Positions 42,618 through 52,086 are shown, counted from the first letter of the stretch. The stretch: 64,000 nucleotides of DNA from an uncultured Acidobacteriaceae bacterium (GCA_903911925.1 CAIWFH010000151.1:1-64000), one strand, 5' to 3'. Numbers and translations are program-made. The notes: generated from the letters alone by a model not told the origin.

Positions 42618-43498
42618 TGCATATTGAATTCAGCCTGATGACCTACCAGGACATGGTGAAAGCAGGCGAAGCTCACTTGCGCCAGGGGCCGCATCCCGAG
42701 CGCGCCCGCCGCGATGCCGAAACTCTGCTGCTTCACGTGATCCGGCGTGATCGCGCGACGCTGGTTGTCAGCTGGGACAAGGTGCTGGACGCAGAAGACG
42801 CCGCCCGCTTTGCCGCGTTGGTGCGGCGGCGCAAGGTAGGCGAGCCAATTCAATACATCCTGGGCGAGACCGAATTCTACGGCCTGCCATTTACGGTCAC
42901 TCCCGACGTTCTCATTCCGCGCCCTGAAACCGAGCACCTGGTTGAAAGGGTCATCGAGTTAGCTGTCAATATGGCCGATCCGCGGGTTCTCGACGTAGGC
43001 ACCGGATCCGGGGCAATCGCCATCGCGCTGGCGCATCACTTACCCAAGGCCGTATTTACGGTCATCGACCTCTCCGCCCCGGCGCTGGCAATCGCTCGCC
43101 AGAACGCGCTTCGCAACGACGTCAACACCCGCATGCGCTTTCTTCACGGCGATCTTTTTGCGCCCGTGGCAGGCGAAGCGTTCGACATCGTTGTCTCCAA
43201 TCCGCCCTATGTTCCCCGTGCGGACCGCGACTCGCTCTCAGTGGAGGTCCGCGACTACGAGCCCGCGCTGGCGCTGTTCGACGACACCAACCCCGGCTCC
43301 GACGGTCTGGAGATTTATCGCCGCTTCATTCCAGCGGCCTTCCAGGCGCTAACACCGGGCGGATTGCTGGCAATCGAATTCGGTCATGGACAGGCGCACT
43401 CCGTTGCAAACTTGCTTTCCGCCGCCAAATTCCGTTCCATTGAGATCTTCCCGGATCTGCAGGGAATTCCCCGCGTCGCTTTCGCCTGGCGGCCGTGA
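42617..43498 (+). CDS. prmC: protein-(glutamine-N5) methyltransferase PrmC (HemK)
   Basis: PrmC methylates the glutamine of the release-factor GGQ motif using S-adenosylmethionine. The SAM-binding motif I is DVGTGSGAIAIALA near 127-140, and the substrate-binding NPPY is in VVSNPPYVPRADRDSL with N near 195. The helical N-terminal substrate-recognition domain is present. The length (293) is normal. ATG at 42617 overlaps the prfA stop; an ATG at 42638 is also possible. prfA-prmC is a conserved pair and lies together here. Confidence 0.95.
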   Translation: MHIEFSLMTYQDMVKAGEAHLRQGPHPERARRDAETLLLHVIRRDRATLVVSWDKVLDAEDAARFAALVRRRKVGEPIQYILGETEFYGLPFTVTPDVLIPRPETEHLVERVIELAVNMADPRVLDVGTGSGAIAIALAHHLPKAVFTVIDLSAPALAIARQNALRNDVNTRMRFLHGDLFAPVAGEAFDIVVSNPPYVPRADRDSLSVEVRDYEPALALFDDTNPGSDGLEIYRRFIPAAFQALTPGGLLAIEFGHGQAHSVANLLSAAKFRSIEIFPDLQGIPRVAFAWRP

Positions 43499-43549
43499 GG
43501 GGACCGCTCCTGTCGTGTTGAGATCGATCGCTTAAAATGAACGCTCAAG

Positions 43550-44071
43550 TTACGAGGCCCGGCCGGTCTTGTTCAGTTCGCTATAGAAGCCCAGATCGCG
43601 GCCGCAAAGATTCTTGACTATGTAGATAATCTGGCCGTAATGCAGGCCGAAGTGCTCCACCACCTGGTAAACCGCGTCAAGGCCGCTGACGTTGTAGCCC
43701 TGTATTTCATAGCGTGCAAGCAAGTCAGCCTCTGTGAGCCGCGCCAGCACAATTGAGGCTTGCTGCATGGTTGCGCCTAGTTTGTCGAGCAGAGCGGGAG
43801 TCGCAATCCCCTCGTGCGCATTGAACTCGGCGGGCCGGTCGCGGCGGTCTTCTTGCTTATTGAAAGACGCGACAATCCACTGGCCTACGTTGCCGTTGAG
43901 ATGCAAAATCAGGTTGCCGATGCTGTTGCTGGCCTGGTTGGGACGCCACCAGACTTGTTCCTGGTTGAGGGGTTCCACGCAGGCATGCAGCCGAGGCCAA
44001 TACTGCTGAAGCAGCTTGTTGCGGCTGAATTCAAGGAACAGCGCGGTCAACTCCGCGTTCGCTTCACTCAT
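43550..44071 (-). CDS. DinB-superfamily (DUF1572-like) protein
   Basis: ATG at 44071 gives 173 residues: SEANAELTALFLEFSRNKLL, then RLHACVEPLNQEQVWWRPN and IGNLILHLNGNVGQWIV, a four-helix bundle with histidines (H at about 75 and near 140, in VEHFGLHYGQIIYIVKN) positioned as in DinB metal sites. The GGAGG sits about ten bases before the ATG. DUF1572/DinB proteins are metal-binding, often thiol-dependent enzymes of unknown substrate. The gene begins about 40 bases after the stop of the upstream membrane-protein gene and is possibly co-transcribed. Confidence 0.85.
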   Translation of the reverse strand: MSEANAELTALFLEFSRNKLLQQYWPRLHACVEPLNQEQVWWRPNQASNSIGNLILHLNGNVGQWIVASFNKQEDRRDRPAEFNAHEGIATPALLDKLGATMQQASIVLARLTEADLLARYEIQGYNVSGLDAVYQVVEHFGLHYGQIIYIVKNLCGRDLGFYSELNKTGRAS

Positions 44072-44112
44072 GGAAAAGATGCCTCCATTCAAGGCGGCCT
44101 GCAGCGGGGTTG

Positions 44113-45066
44113 TCAATCCGCCGGTGGGCCGTTGATGCGCGCATGGTAGTTGAACACCAGCAGCGTGAGAATGCCGAAGACCATGCCCAGCAACGCCAGC
44201 GGCGCTCCAAAGGGAAAGCCCGCCGTGAGTGCGAACCGGATGATGATGATCGACACCACAAATGCGGCGTTACGGAAGACGTTTTCGTACTGGTCCGAGA
44301 CCACCAGCGACAAAATCAGGATCAGCACGTCGGTGAAGATCATCACCGTGAACAGATCATTGTAGAAGGTTGTAACGGATTCAAACTCGCCGCGGCCGGT
44401 GGTCAGGCTCTGGCCAATGGCAATTACCAGCAGGCCAAGGTTGTATACGGCCATGCCGATAAGCAGCGCGGCAAGCCCGGTTGCAATCATTTTTTTCTGC
44501 TCAACAAAGCGCGTTACGCCGCGCGAAGGGAGTGAGGTTACAGATGCGCCGGCGCGCCTCTGCGCCACGTGCTGAAACACGGCTACCAGGAAGTACATGA
44601 GGAAGCCGGCCCACATGTCCACGAACAGGGGCACCATTTCAAGGGTAAGTTTGTGCTCGGTTACCAGTTCGCTGGCGTGGGCAATGTCTTTGAAGACGTC
44701 GCGGATGAAGATGAGCGAGACAATCTCAAACTGGTTGGCGATGGAACGCGTGGTGGAGGCGGGCAGCGCCGCAATCAGGGTGATGACTTCGTAGAACAGG
44801 ATGAAATTGAAGGGCGTCGAAATCGCGGTGAGGTAATTCTGCCCCACCTCCGCAATCAGCAGCGGCGGATGCGGAAGCGTTCGGGCAAGAAAGACCAGCA
44901 GCAGGTGGGTCGCGAATCCCGCGATGCTGAGGTTGATGGCTATCCGCTTCAGCGCCGCCTTGCTTGCGTCAGAGAAGAACAGGTCGTGGGCATAGCCCAG
45001 GCGCAGCCACTTGGGCGCCTTCGTCTTCCGGCTGCCGCGTTCGAGTTTGTTCGTCTCTGTTTCCAT
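44113..45066 (-). CDS. polytopic membrane protein of unknown function
   Basis: ATG at 45066 gives 317 residues beginning METETNKLERG. At least eight hydrophobic segments run between residues 45 and 305, including AGFATHLLLVFLARTL, FNFILFYEVITLIAALP, LFVDMWAGFLMYFLVAVFQ, IATGLAALLIGMAVYNLGLL and LALLGMVFGILTLLVFNYH. The N-terminal 30 residues are charged and cytoplasmic. I recognise no family. It lies 23 bases downstream of the VOC gene and is probably in the same operon. Confidence 0.7.
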   Translation of the reverse strand: METETNKLERGSRKTKAPKWLRLGYAHDLFFSDASKAALKRIAINLSIAGFATHLLLVFLARTLPHPPLLIAEVGQNYLTAISTPFNFILFYEVITLIAALPASTTRSIANQFEIVSLIFIRDVFKDIAHASELVTEHKLTLEMVPLFVDMWAGFLMYFLVAVFQHVAQRRAGASVTSLPSRGVTRFVEQKKMIATGLAALLIGMAVYNLGLLVIAIGQSLTTGRGEFESVTTFYNDLFTVMIFTDVLILILSLVVSDQYENVFRNAAFVVSIIIIRFALTAGFPFGAPLALLGMVFGILTLLVFNYHARINGPPAD

Positions 45067-45089
45067 AGCCACCCGGTTCAGCCTACGGG

Positions 45090-45518
45090 TTAGATTACCG
45101 CAACTGGGGAGCCAATCTCCCGTCCTATTTCCCAATGGTGCCCGAAGGGGTCAACCACTCGGCCAACGCGCCAACCGTGGCCTTCGCTGACCGGTTGCAC
45201 TACGCAGGCCCCTGCACCCACGGCCTGCGCAAACATGGCATCAGGGTCGGCGGCCGTAAGGACCATGCGCACCGCAACACCGGCTGCCGGCGCAGGGCTG
45301 ACGCTTCCGTGCTCCGGCGACTCGTCGCTGAGCCAGAACTCTGCCCCATTGACTGAGAGTTTTGCCATCACGTTTCCGTCGGGGTCTTCGATCCGGTAAG
45401 CCTCGACGGCGCCAAATGCGGCCTTGTAAAACTCGATCGCCCGGACTCCTCCGCGCACCGAGAGCCACGGCGTAATTGTGGTTTTAAACAATCTCTCTGC
45501 TGCCGATTCATGAGCCAT
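45090..45518 (-). CDS. VOC-family protein (PhnB-like)
   Basis: This 142-residue protein has paired VOC modules: ITPWLSVRGGVRAIEFYKAAFGAVEAYRI, then MAKLSVNGAEFWLSDESPEHG, and a C-terminal VVDPFGHHWEIGREIG. The FGAVEAYR and DPFGHHWEIG elements are typical of PhnB-like/3-demethylubiquinone-type VOC proteins. Family members are metal-dependent lyases, isomerases or binding proteins; no substrate is known. It is divergent from GH27. Confidence 0.88.
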   Translation of the reverse strand: MAHESAAERLFKTTITPWLSVRGGVRAIEFYKAAFGAVEAYRIEDPDGNVMAKLSVNGAEFWLSDESPEHGSVSPAPAAGVAVRMVLTAADPDAMFAQAVGAGACVVQPVSEGHGWRVGRVVDPFGHHWEIGREIGSPVAVI

Positions 45519-45626
45519 GAATCTTCTCCTTGAAGCTGAATCCTAGCAAAGCCCGGCGCCGGATTGCCGAAAGCATCTGGCAGGCATAGAATTCCGACTG
45601 AAATCGTTTCCATCGAGGATTGAATC

Positions 45627-46919
45627 ATGCGTGTTTCCGCTTCGCTCTCTGTCGCCGCTCTTGCCCTGGCATCCTGCTTCGCCTTTTCGCAAGCCTCGCC
45701 CAAAACTCCAGCTGCACCACAAGCGCCGTCAATGGCTCGGCTAGCCCCACGGCCAGTGGTGGCGCAGACGCCGCCGATGGGCTGGAACAGTTGGAACTTC
45801 TTCGCCGACAAGGTCACCGACAAGGACATCCGCGGCGCGGCGGACCAGATGGTGGCAACGGGCATGAAGGACGCCGGCTACATCTACGTGAATATCGACG
45901 ACACATGGGAGGCGGAACGCGACGCGAACGGCATTCTGCATACCAACGCCAAATTCCCCGACATGAAGGCGCTGGCCGACTATGTGCACTCCAAAGGCTT
46001 GAAGATCGGCATCTACTCTGGCCCTGGCCCCAAGACCTGCGGCGGCTACGCGGGTTCGCTGGGCCACGAGGAGCAGGACGCCAAAATGTATGCCGATTGG
46101 GGCATCGATTATTTGAAATACGACGCGTGCAGTTTCATTCCGGAAGTGATGGAAAAGCAGGCCCCCAACGACAAGGCTGAGCAGATGCGGATTATGCAGG
46201 CTGCCTACGTGAAGATGGGCAAGGCGCTCAAGGCCACCGGACGGCCGATCGTGTACTCGTTCTGCCAGTATGGCTGGGATGCGCCGTGGGAATGGGCTCC
46301 GGCGGCAGGCGGCAACTTGTGGCGGACCACCGGCGACGTTTCGCCCGAGTGGGACCGCATCGCGGTGATCGGCTTCAGCCAGGACGGGCTGGAGCGCTAT
46401 GCAGGGCCCGGGCACTGGAACGATCCCGACATGCTCGAGGTGGGCAACGGAAAACTGACACTGGCCGAGAACCGAGCGCACTTTTCGCTGTGGGCCATGC
46501 TGGCCTCGCCGTTATTGGCCGGCAACGACCTGCCCAACATGAAGCCTGAGATCAAGGCCATCCTCACCAATCGCGACGTAATCGCCATTGACCAGGACAA
46601 GTTGGGAAAACAGGGCTCCCGCGGCTACTCCGAGGGCGAAGTCGAGGTCTGGACCCGGCATCTGGCCGGAGGCGCTCTGGCCATCGCGGTCTTCAACACG
46701 GCTGACAACGGGCGCTTTGCCTCGCATCCCTTCCACCTGAGCCTGGCGCGGCTGGGCCTTGAAGGCGCGCAGGCGGGCAGGGACCTTTGGACCGGCAAAC
46801 CCATCACCCTCACGGATAATCAGCCCATCGAGATGGCCAGCCACGACGTTCTGCTGGTGCGCGTGGACAAGCCCATATTAAAGATGCAAAAGAAAGCGGA
46901 ACCGGCTGCCGGACGCTAA
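45627..46919 (+). CDS. GH27 alpha-galactosidase
   Basis: GH27 enzymes are retaining exo-alpha-galactosidases (or alpha-N-acetylgalactosaminidases) acting on galactomannan and raffinose-family sugars. A signal peptide (LALASCFAFSQAS) shows export. PPMGWNSWNFFADKVTD near 49-65 is the family signature; the nucleophile aspartate is in YLKYDACSF near 165 and the acid/base aspartate in TTGDVSPEW near 237. A C-terminal beta domain (from about 350) is present. Length (430) fits. It is likely part of plant-polysaccharide use. Confidence 0.94.
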   Translation: MRVSASLSVAALALASCFAFSQASPKTPAAPQAPSMARLAPRPVVAQTPPMGWNSWNFFADKVTDKDIRGAADQMVATGMKDAGYIYVNIDDTWEAERDANGILHTNAKFPDMKALADYVHSKGLKIGIYSGPGPKTCGGYAGSLGHEEQDAKMYADWGIDYLKYDACSFIPEVMEKQAPNDKAEQMRIMQAAYVKMGKALKATGRPIVYSFCQYGWDAPWEWAPAAGGNLWRTTGDVSPEWDRIAVIGFSQDGLERYAGPGHWNDPDMLEVGNGKLTLAENRAHFSLWAMLASPLLAGNDLPNMKPEIKAILTNRDVIAIDQDKLGKQGSRGYSEGEVEVWTRHLAGGALAIAVFNTADNGRFASHPFHLSLARLGLEGAQAGRDLWTGKPITLTDNQPIEMASHDVLLVRVDKPILKMQKKAEPAAGR

Positions 46920-47103
46920 CGTACACAGTCCAACAGGCATGGCTGATCGGCGCGCTTGAGGCCGGCGGGGTTACATTTCCTGCCGGCCCGCCCTGTAACC
47001 CCAAGATCGGCCGTTTTCTCGCCGGAAGTATCGAATTGATGCTCTAATTCTCTGTAGACGATGATGCATGTTTGTCGCCCCTGCTCCTTTGACAGGAGGA
47101 AAC

Positions 47104-47910
47104 ATGTTGAGGATCGATAAACACAGCCTGCTGCTCTGGCTCCCCCTGCTGGCATCACTTGCCGCGGGGCTGGGCGTCGTTGCGCAACCGATCACGCAGC
47201 CTTCAACACAGAGCCCGTCATCGACACCTACGCCTGAGCAACCAGCAGTCGCGCCGGCATCTGTCCCGGTATCCCCTGAGGAACTTGGCGACACGCTCAT
47301 GGCAGAGCAGCGGTACCAGGCTGCCATCGAGGCCTACAAGAAGGGCCCGCGGGACTCGGCCGAACTCCAGAACAAGCTGGGCATTGCTTACCAGATGATG
47401 TTCAACGTAAATGAGGCTTTACGGTGCTACCAGGCTTCGCTCAAGCTTGCGCCCGGCAACGCAAAGGTGATGAACAACCTGGGCACCGTCTTCGACTCAC
47501 AAAAGCTCTACGGCGCCGCCGAAAAGATGTACCGCAAATCTCTAAAGATCGAGTCGAAGTCCGCCATCACTGAAAAGAACCTGGGAACCGCGTTGATGGC
47601 CCAGCACAAATACAAGAAGGGCACCGAAGCCTACCAGGCCGCGCTGGCGCTGGATCCGACGATTTTTGATAACAAGACGAGCCCGAGGATCGATAACCCT
47701 TCGTCCACGAAGGATCGCGGGGCCATGAACTACTACATGGCCAAGAGTTGCGTTCGCGCGGGGATGAGCGCCCGGGCAATCGACTACCTGCGCCTGGCGC
47801 TCAACGAGGGGTACACCAACCCCAGCAAGATCATTGCCGACAATGAGTTCGCCAGTTTGCGCGGGATTCCAGCCTTCGAGCAACTGATAGCCGCCCAGAG
47901 ATCCCCATAG
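47104..47910 (+). CDS. secreted TPR-repeat protein
   Basis: ATG at 47104 follows ACAGGAGGAAAC, a strong ribosome binding site, in preference to the earlier ATG at 47068. The 268 residues begin with a signal peptide (LLLWLPLLASLAAGLGVVAQ), a proline-threonine-serine linker, then about four TPR units between residues 75 and 200 (ELQNKLGIAYQMMFNVNEALRCYQ, VMNNLGTVFDSQKLYGAAEKMY, ITEKNLGTALMAQHKYKKGT). TPR arrays mediate protein-protein contact. A C-terminal globular segment ends in IPAFEQLIAAQRSP. Partners are unknown. Confidence 0.85.
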   Translation: MLRIDKHSLLLWLPLLASLAAGLGVVAQPITQPSTQSPSSTPTPEQPAVAPASVPVSPEELGDTLMAEQRYQAAIEAYKKGPRDSAELQNKLGIAYQMMFNVNEALRCYQASLKLAPGNAKVMNNLGTVFDSQKLYGAAEKMYRKSLKIESKSAITEKNLGTALMAQHKYKKGTEAYQAALALDPTIFDNKTSPRIDNPSSTKDRGAMNYYMAKSCVRAGMSARAIDYLRLALNEGYTNPSKIIADNEFASLRGIPAFEQLIAAQRSP

Positions 47911-47962
47911 CGTGCGCCAAGTCGAACATTGCGAACTCTCGACAACTTGCTGCGTCTATCCT

Positions 47963-48231
47963 AGAGCCTGTTATGAACTATAGGGCGGACAGCGTTGCGA
48001 GCGAAAATTCAGCCAGACGAAGCCGAGCCCGAAGGCTGTGGAGGGTCCACCGTCGTGGGCGAGAATGAAGTATGGCCGAATTTGCGCCGCAACCGAAAGG
48101 GACGGGGCCAATTTTCCCCATTTCGTCGTTGCTCGTCGCTAGCAGACACCCGGTGTGCGTCGCTCCTCGCTCCTAGAACTGAGAAAAAATTGGCTCCCGT
48201 CGCTGCCGTCCCATAGTTCATAACAGGCTCT
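47963..48231. mobile_element. 269-bp MITE-like element with terminal inverted repeats
   Basis: AGAGCCTGTTATGAACTAT at the left end and its reverse complement ATAGTTCATAACAGGCTCT at the right end form inverted repeats. The outer interior (GCGGACAGCGTTGCGAGCGAAAATTC and GTCGCTGCCGTCC) matches the 93-bp element at 33998-34090. The middle is an extra segment of about 170 bases. No transposase gene is present, so it would need one in trans. Confidence 0.75.
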
Positions 48232-48264
48232 AGACAGAAATCTCGTTTCTCAACAGGAGTTCAA

Positions 48265-49080
48265 ATGAAGGCCGGAATACTCTCCGCAATTTTTATCGGA
48301 TTTGCGCTGGGCACAGCATATACCCAGGATGCGACACCAGCGCCGCCCCCGCTGCAAACGCCCGGCGTGGGTCCGGGCGGATGGCAAAGCCTGCAACCAA
48401 GCACGCCGCGCGGACACGGCATGGATCCCGGCGCCAGACCCGGCATGGCTCCAGGACGTGGCGTGCAGGGTACGGTCACCGCAGTGGCCGCCGACCATTA
48501 CACCATCAAGAACGAATTGGGCGAAGTGTATACCATCAGCTTCAGCGCCAACACCCGCATCATGAAGCAGCCGGCGCCGCGCTCCATGCCCGGCCAGACA
48601 CCTGAAGCGGGGGCCAACGCCATGGCCGCGCCAGTGCAGCTCAAACCAACCGACATCAAGATCGGCGACCCCATTGCCGCCATCGGCCAGGTTGACCAAG
48701 CCACTAAATCCGTGGGCGCCATGGTTGTTCTGCTCATTGACCCGGAGCGCGCCAAGATGATGCGCGAGATGCTGGCCAACTACGGCAAAACCTGGCTCGA
48801 GGGCAAAGTCACAGCGGTAAGCGGCACCAGCGTTACATTGCTTGGCTTCAGAGACAACGTTTCGTGCGCTTTTGTAGCCGATGAGAACACCACATTCCGA
48901 AAACGCCGCAATCCCATTACTCTTGCCGACGTGCAGGTGGGCGACATGATGCGCGTCGAAGGCGCCGTAAAAGACGGGACCTTCATGGCTACCAAGGTGA
49001 TGGTAATGGGCATGCCACCGCAGCAGACGCCCACGGTTCCGGCCACCACTCCTCCCCCGGCCGACGCCCAACCCAAGTAG
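48265..49080 (+). CDS. secreted DUF5666-domain protein
   Basis: A signal peptide (GILSAIFIGFALGTAYTQ) leads a proline-glycine-rich region, then two copies of a beta module: VQGTVTAVAADHYTIKNELGE (about 73-92) with a later IGDPIAAIGQVD, and LEGKVTAVSGTSVTLLGF (about 180-197) with a later VGDMMRVEGAV. DUF5666 repeats of this type are common in secreted acidobacterial and proteobacterial proteins of unknown function. A C-terminal Pro/Thr-rich tail suggests a flexible or surface position. The MITE-like element lies immediately upstream. Confidence 0.8.
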   Translation: MKAGILSAIFIGFALGTAYTQDATPAPPPLQTPGVGPGGWQSLQPSTPRGHGMDPGARPGMAPGRGVQGTVTAVAADHYTIKNELGEVYTISFSANTRIMKQPAPRSMPGQTPEAGANAMAAPVQLKPTDIKIGDPIAAIGQVDQATKSVGAMVVLLIDPERAKMMREMLANYGKTWLEGKVTAVSGTSVTLLGFRDNVSCAFVADENTTFRKRRNPITLADVQVGDMMRVEGAVKDGTFMATKVMVMGMPPQQTPTVPATTPPPADAQPK

Positions 49081-49292
49081 TCCAACCGCCCTTGAGTGGA
49101 GGCCCTATCTTTTGCGCAGCAACCCGGCACTGAGGATGGGGCCTTTCAGTTTCTGAGCCCGGTTCATCCGCGCTTCCGCACCCTTCATCTGCTTTTCCAG
49201 CCTCTTGTCGGGAACCGTGCGACCTGCCGACAAATCCTCGGCTACCTTCCTTGAAGAAGAGAGAAACTCCGGGAAGGAGAGCAGCCAACGTG

Positions 49293-50030
49293 ATGAGTGA
49301 AGCGGCAGAACTGGTCGACGTGGAATCGGTCACCCGACGATTCCCCATGGACCACAGCTATGTGAACGCCCTCGACCAAGCCAGCCTGCGCGTCTGCGCG
49401 GGAGAATTCCTGGCCATCTCGGGCCCCAGCGGAAGCGGCAAATCCACGCTTCTGAATCTCATCGGCTGCATTGACAAGCCGACAGCCGGCCGCATCCTGG
49501 TGGATGGCGTGGACACGTCAAGCCTGAAGCCAAGCCGCATGACGGCGCTGCGCCGCGAGAAGATCGGCTTCGTCTTTCAGACCTTCAACCTCATTCCCGT
49601 TTTCACCGCGGCGGAGAATGTCGAGTTTCCTATGCTGGTGCAGGGCGTGAGCGCCGGTGAACGCCGAAGACGAGTGGCAAGCGCGCTGGAAAGCGTTGGC
49701 CTGAGCGCCCGCGCCAATCACCGCCCCGATCTGCTCTCTGGCGGCGAACGGCAGCGCGTGGCTGTGGCTCGCGCCATTGTGCATTGCCCGGCCCTGGTGC
49801 TGGCCGACGAGCCCACTGCAAACCTCGACACCAAAAACGCAACCCAATTGATCGACCTGATGCACGACCTCAACCGCCGGCTCGGCCTCACTTTTATCTT
49901 TTCAACGCACGATGCGCGGCTGCTGGAGCACACCGACCGCATTGTGACGCTGTGCGACGGACAGGTAGTTTCTGACGCCACTACTGAAGGAGGCAGCCAT
50001 GGGCAAGTTCTTGCTTCTCGCCTTTCGTAA
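49293..50030 (+). CDS. ABC transporter ATP-binding protein (LolD/MacB-type)
   Basis: This is the nucleotide-binding partner of the permease encoded immediately downstream. Walker A is GPSGSGKST near residue 44, the signature is LSGGERQRVAVARA near 147-160, Walker B is VLADEPTANLD near 169, and the switch histidine lies in FSTHDARLL. The closest families are LolD/FtsE/MacB-like ATPases that act with FtsX-type permeases. ATG at 49293 follows AAGGAG; the frame continues upstream to 49251 without a better site. It overlaps the permease gene by 32 bases. Confidence 0.92.
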   Translation: MSEAAELVDVESVTRRFPMDHSYVNALDQASLRVCAGEFLAISGPSGSGKSTLLNLIGCIDKPTAGRILVDGVDTSSLKPSRMTALRREKIGFVFQTFNLIPVFTAAENVEFPMLVQGVSAGERRRRVASALESVGLSARANHRPDLLSGGERQRVAVARAIVHCPALVLADEPTANLDTKNATQLIDLMHDLNRRLGLTFIFSTHDARLLEHTDRIVTLCDGQVVSDATTEGGSHGQVLASRLS

Positions 50031-51228
50031 TGTGTTTCGCAATCGCCGCCGCACCGTGATGACCCTGCTGATGGTCGGCGGAGGCGTGGCCGGACTGCTG
50101 CTGGCCGGCGGCTACTTCGCCTTTATGACCCACGGTCTCCGCGAAAGCACCATCAATAATGGGCTTGGGCATCTGCAGATCTTCACGGCCGACTACTTTC
50201 GCCGCGATGAAGTGCGCGTGCTCGATACGGGAATCGAAAACTGGCGGCTAGTGGCAGCCAATGTGGGCTCGGTGAAGCATGTACGAGGCATGGCACCGCG
50301 CATCGACTTCTACGGCATGGCTTCAAACGGCGCCAAGGCGGCCGGCTTCATGGGCAGCGCTGTCGATCCAGGCGCAGAAAAAGGCCTCGGCTTCGACAGC
50401 AATGTGGTCTCAGGGCGCAATCTCGATCCACGGCCGACAGGCGAAGTGGAAGCGCTGATCGGCATCGGCCTGGCCAAGTCAATGAGCGTGAAGGTCGGCG
50501 ATGGGCTGACCATATTGGCCATGACCGCAGACGGCGCGCTCAACGGCGTGGATGTGCAGATTGTGGGCATCGTTGACTCGGGCGTGGCTCAACTGGATGC
50601 CCGTTATGTCCGCATCACGCTTCCCTCGGCGCAGCGGCTGCTGGCAAGCGATCGCGTGACCAACCTTGTGGTGGGCCTCGACGCGACGGAAAACACCGAT
50701 CAGGCTTACGCTGAAATCATGCCACGCCTGCATGGCATGCCGCAGGAGCTGGCTCTCAAAAAATGGATCGACCTGGCGACCTACTACCAGCAGGTAAACA
50801 CCATGTTCAACGGCATCTTTCTCTTCATGGGGGTGATTGTCTTCTTCATGGTGCTTATGTCGAGCGTGAACACGCTGCTGATGGCGATGATGGAGCGCAC
50901 GCGCGAGATCGGCACCATGCTGGCCATGGGAACGCCGCGGGCGTGGATCGTTGCTCTGTTCATGGTTGAGGCCACGCTGCTTGGATTGATGGGCGCTGTG
51001 CTTGGCCTGGTGGCCGGCAATCTGCTAGGCGCGCTGCTGAATTCATCGGGCCTGCACCTGCCCCCGCCGCCCGGGTATACACGTGACATGCTTTTCAAGG
51101 TACTTTACGTGCCTGGCATGATGATCGGCTCATCAATCCTGGTTGTTGTCTCACTCGCGCTCGCATCCATTCTGCCGGCAGTGCGCGCATCGCGGTTGCA
51201 AATTGCGGAGGCTTTGGCCCATGTCTAG
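49999..51228 (+). CDS. ABC transporter permease, FtsX/MacB/LolCE-like
   Basis: The 409-residue protein has an N-terminal transmembrane helix (about 21-40), a large periplasmic domain (about 45-260: LGFDSNVVSGRNLDPRPTGEV, VVGLDATENTDQ), and three C-terminal helices (near 270-290, 315-345 and 375-400) with FMGVIVFFMVLMSSVNTLLMAMMERTREIGTMLAMG, the FtsX core motif. This architecture fits MacB-like and LolCE-like mechanotransmission permeases that move substrates across the periplasm rather than the membrane. It is overlapped by the ATPase upstream and overlaps the LolA-like gene downstream by eight bases, indicating a tight operon. Confidence 0.88.
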   Translation: MGKFLLLAFRNVFRNRRRTVMTLLMVGGGVAGLLLAGGYFAFMTHGLRESTINNGLGHLQIFTADYFRRDEVRVLDTGIENWRLVAANVGSVKHVRGMAPRIDFYGMASNGAKAAGFMGSAVDPGAEKGLGFDSNVVSGRNLDPRPTGEVEALIGIGLAKSMSVKVGDGLTILAMTADGALNGVDVQIVGIVDSGVAQLDARYVRITLPSAQRLLASDRVTNLVVGLDATENTDQAYAEIMPRLHGMPQELALKKWIDLATYYQQVNTMFNGIFLFMGVIVFFMVLMSSVNTLLMAMMERTREIGTMLAMGTPRAWIVALFMVEATLLGLMGAVLGLVAGNLLGALLNSSGLHLPPPPGYTRDMLFKVLYVPGMMIGSSILVVVSLALASILPAVRASRLQIAEALAHV

Positions 51229-51973
51229 ATGTCTGCTACGCACGCTCCTTCTTGTCGCTGTGGTTCTCCTCATCCTGGCCAGTTGCATCCATGGCCGCTC
51301 CGCTGCTCCCGATTCGGAGGCATTGCTGAAGCGCTCTGACACGTACCGCAACGGATGGCCCGCCTATGTAGTGCGGGTCAAAATCACAAACTACGAATCG
51401 GGCAAGTCGGACGAGGAGCGGCTCTACGAGGTTTCGCAAAAAGGAACCGACAGGACCTACGTCGAGTTTATGAGCCCGCGCGACAAGGGCCGCCATCTGC
51501 TAATGCTGGGCGACGACATGTGGATATATTTGCCTGACACGAGTCGGCCGATCCGCATAACGCCTCTGGAGCGGCTGAGCGGCGACGCCTCGAACGGCGA
51601 CGTGGCCCGCACCAACTACGCCGTGGATTACTCGCCCGTTTACCTGCGCTCTGAGAAGGTAGGCGCAGACGAGTGCTACGTGCTTGATCTGACAGCCAAG
51701 CGCAAGGGATCAACATACCAGCGCATCCTTTATTGGCTGCGCGTGCAGGATGCGCGGCCGGTGAAGGCGGAGTTCTATCTCACTTCAGGCAAGCACATCA
51801 AGTCCGCCACCTTTGACGAATACACGCAGATCAACGGCAAGAGCCAGTTGCACAAGCTCACTCTCTATGACGAAATCAGGCACAACTCACACAGCGTACT
51901 TGAATACAACGGAGCCGCACCGCGCGAACTGCCCGACAAGCTCTTCAATCAGAGCCGCACCGACAGGTTTTGA
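51221..51973 (+). CDS. LolA-like outer-membrane lipoprotein-sorting-type lipoprotein
   Basis: ATG at 51221 overlaps the permease stop by eight bases. The 250-residue product begins with a lipoprotein signal (LLVAVVLLILASC lipobox), then a LolA/LppX-type curved sheet: WPAYVVRVKITNYESGKSD, LYEVSQKGTDRTYVEFMSP, MLGDDMWIYLPDTSRPI and DECYVLDLTAKRKGSTYQRI. COG2834-type proteins accept lipoproteins or lipids. The gene order ATPase-permease-LolA-like is that expected of a lipid/lipoprotein trafficking set. This is inference; no substrate is visible. Confidence 0.8.
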   Translation: MSRCLLRTLLLVAVVLLILASCIHGRSAAPDSEALLKRSDTYRNGWPAYVVRVKITNYESGKSDEERLYEVSQKGTDRTYVEFMSPRDKGRHLLMLGDDMWIYLPDTSRPIRITPLERLSGDASNGDVARTNYAVDYSPVYLRSEKVGADECYVLDLTAKRKGSTYQRILYWLRVQDARPVKAEFYLTSGKHIKSATFDEYTQINGKSQLHKLTLYDEIRHNSHSVLEYNGAAPRELPDKLFNQSRTDRF

Positions 51974-52086
51974 TGGAAAGCCGGCCACTTACGTTCGGCA
52001 TGCGTTGGCTTTTGCGGCACGTGTGGTGTCTCAGGAGTTCATGTTAGAGCTACGAGAATGCAAAAGCAGATTTCTTCGCTCACCAC

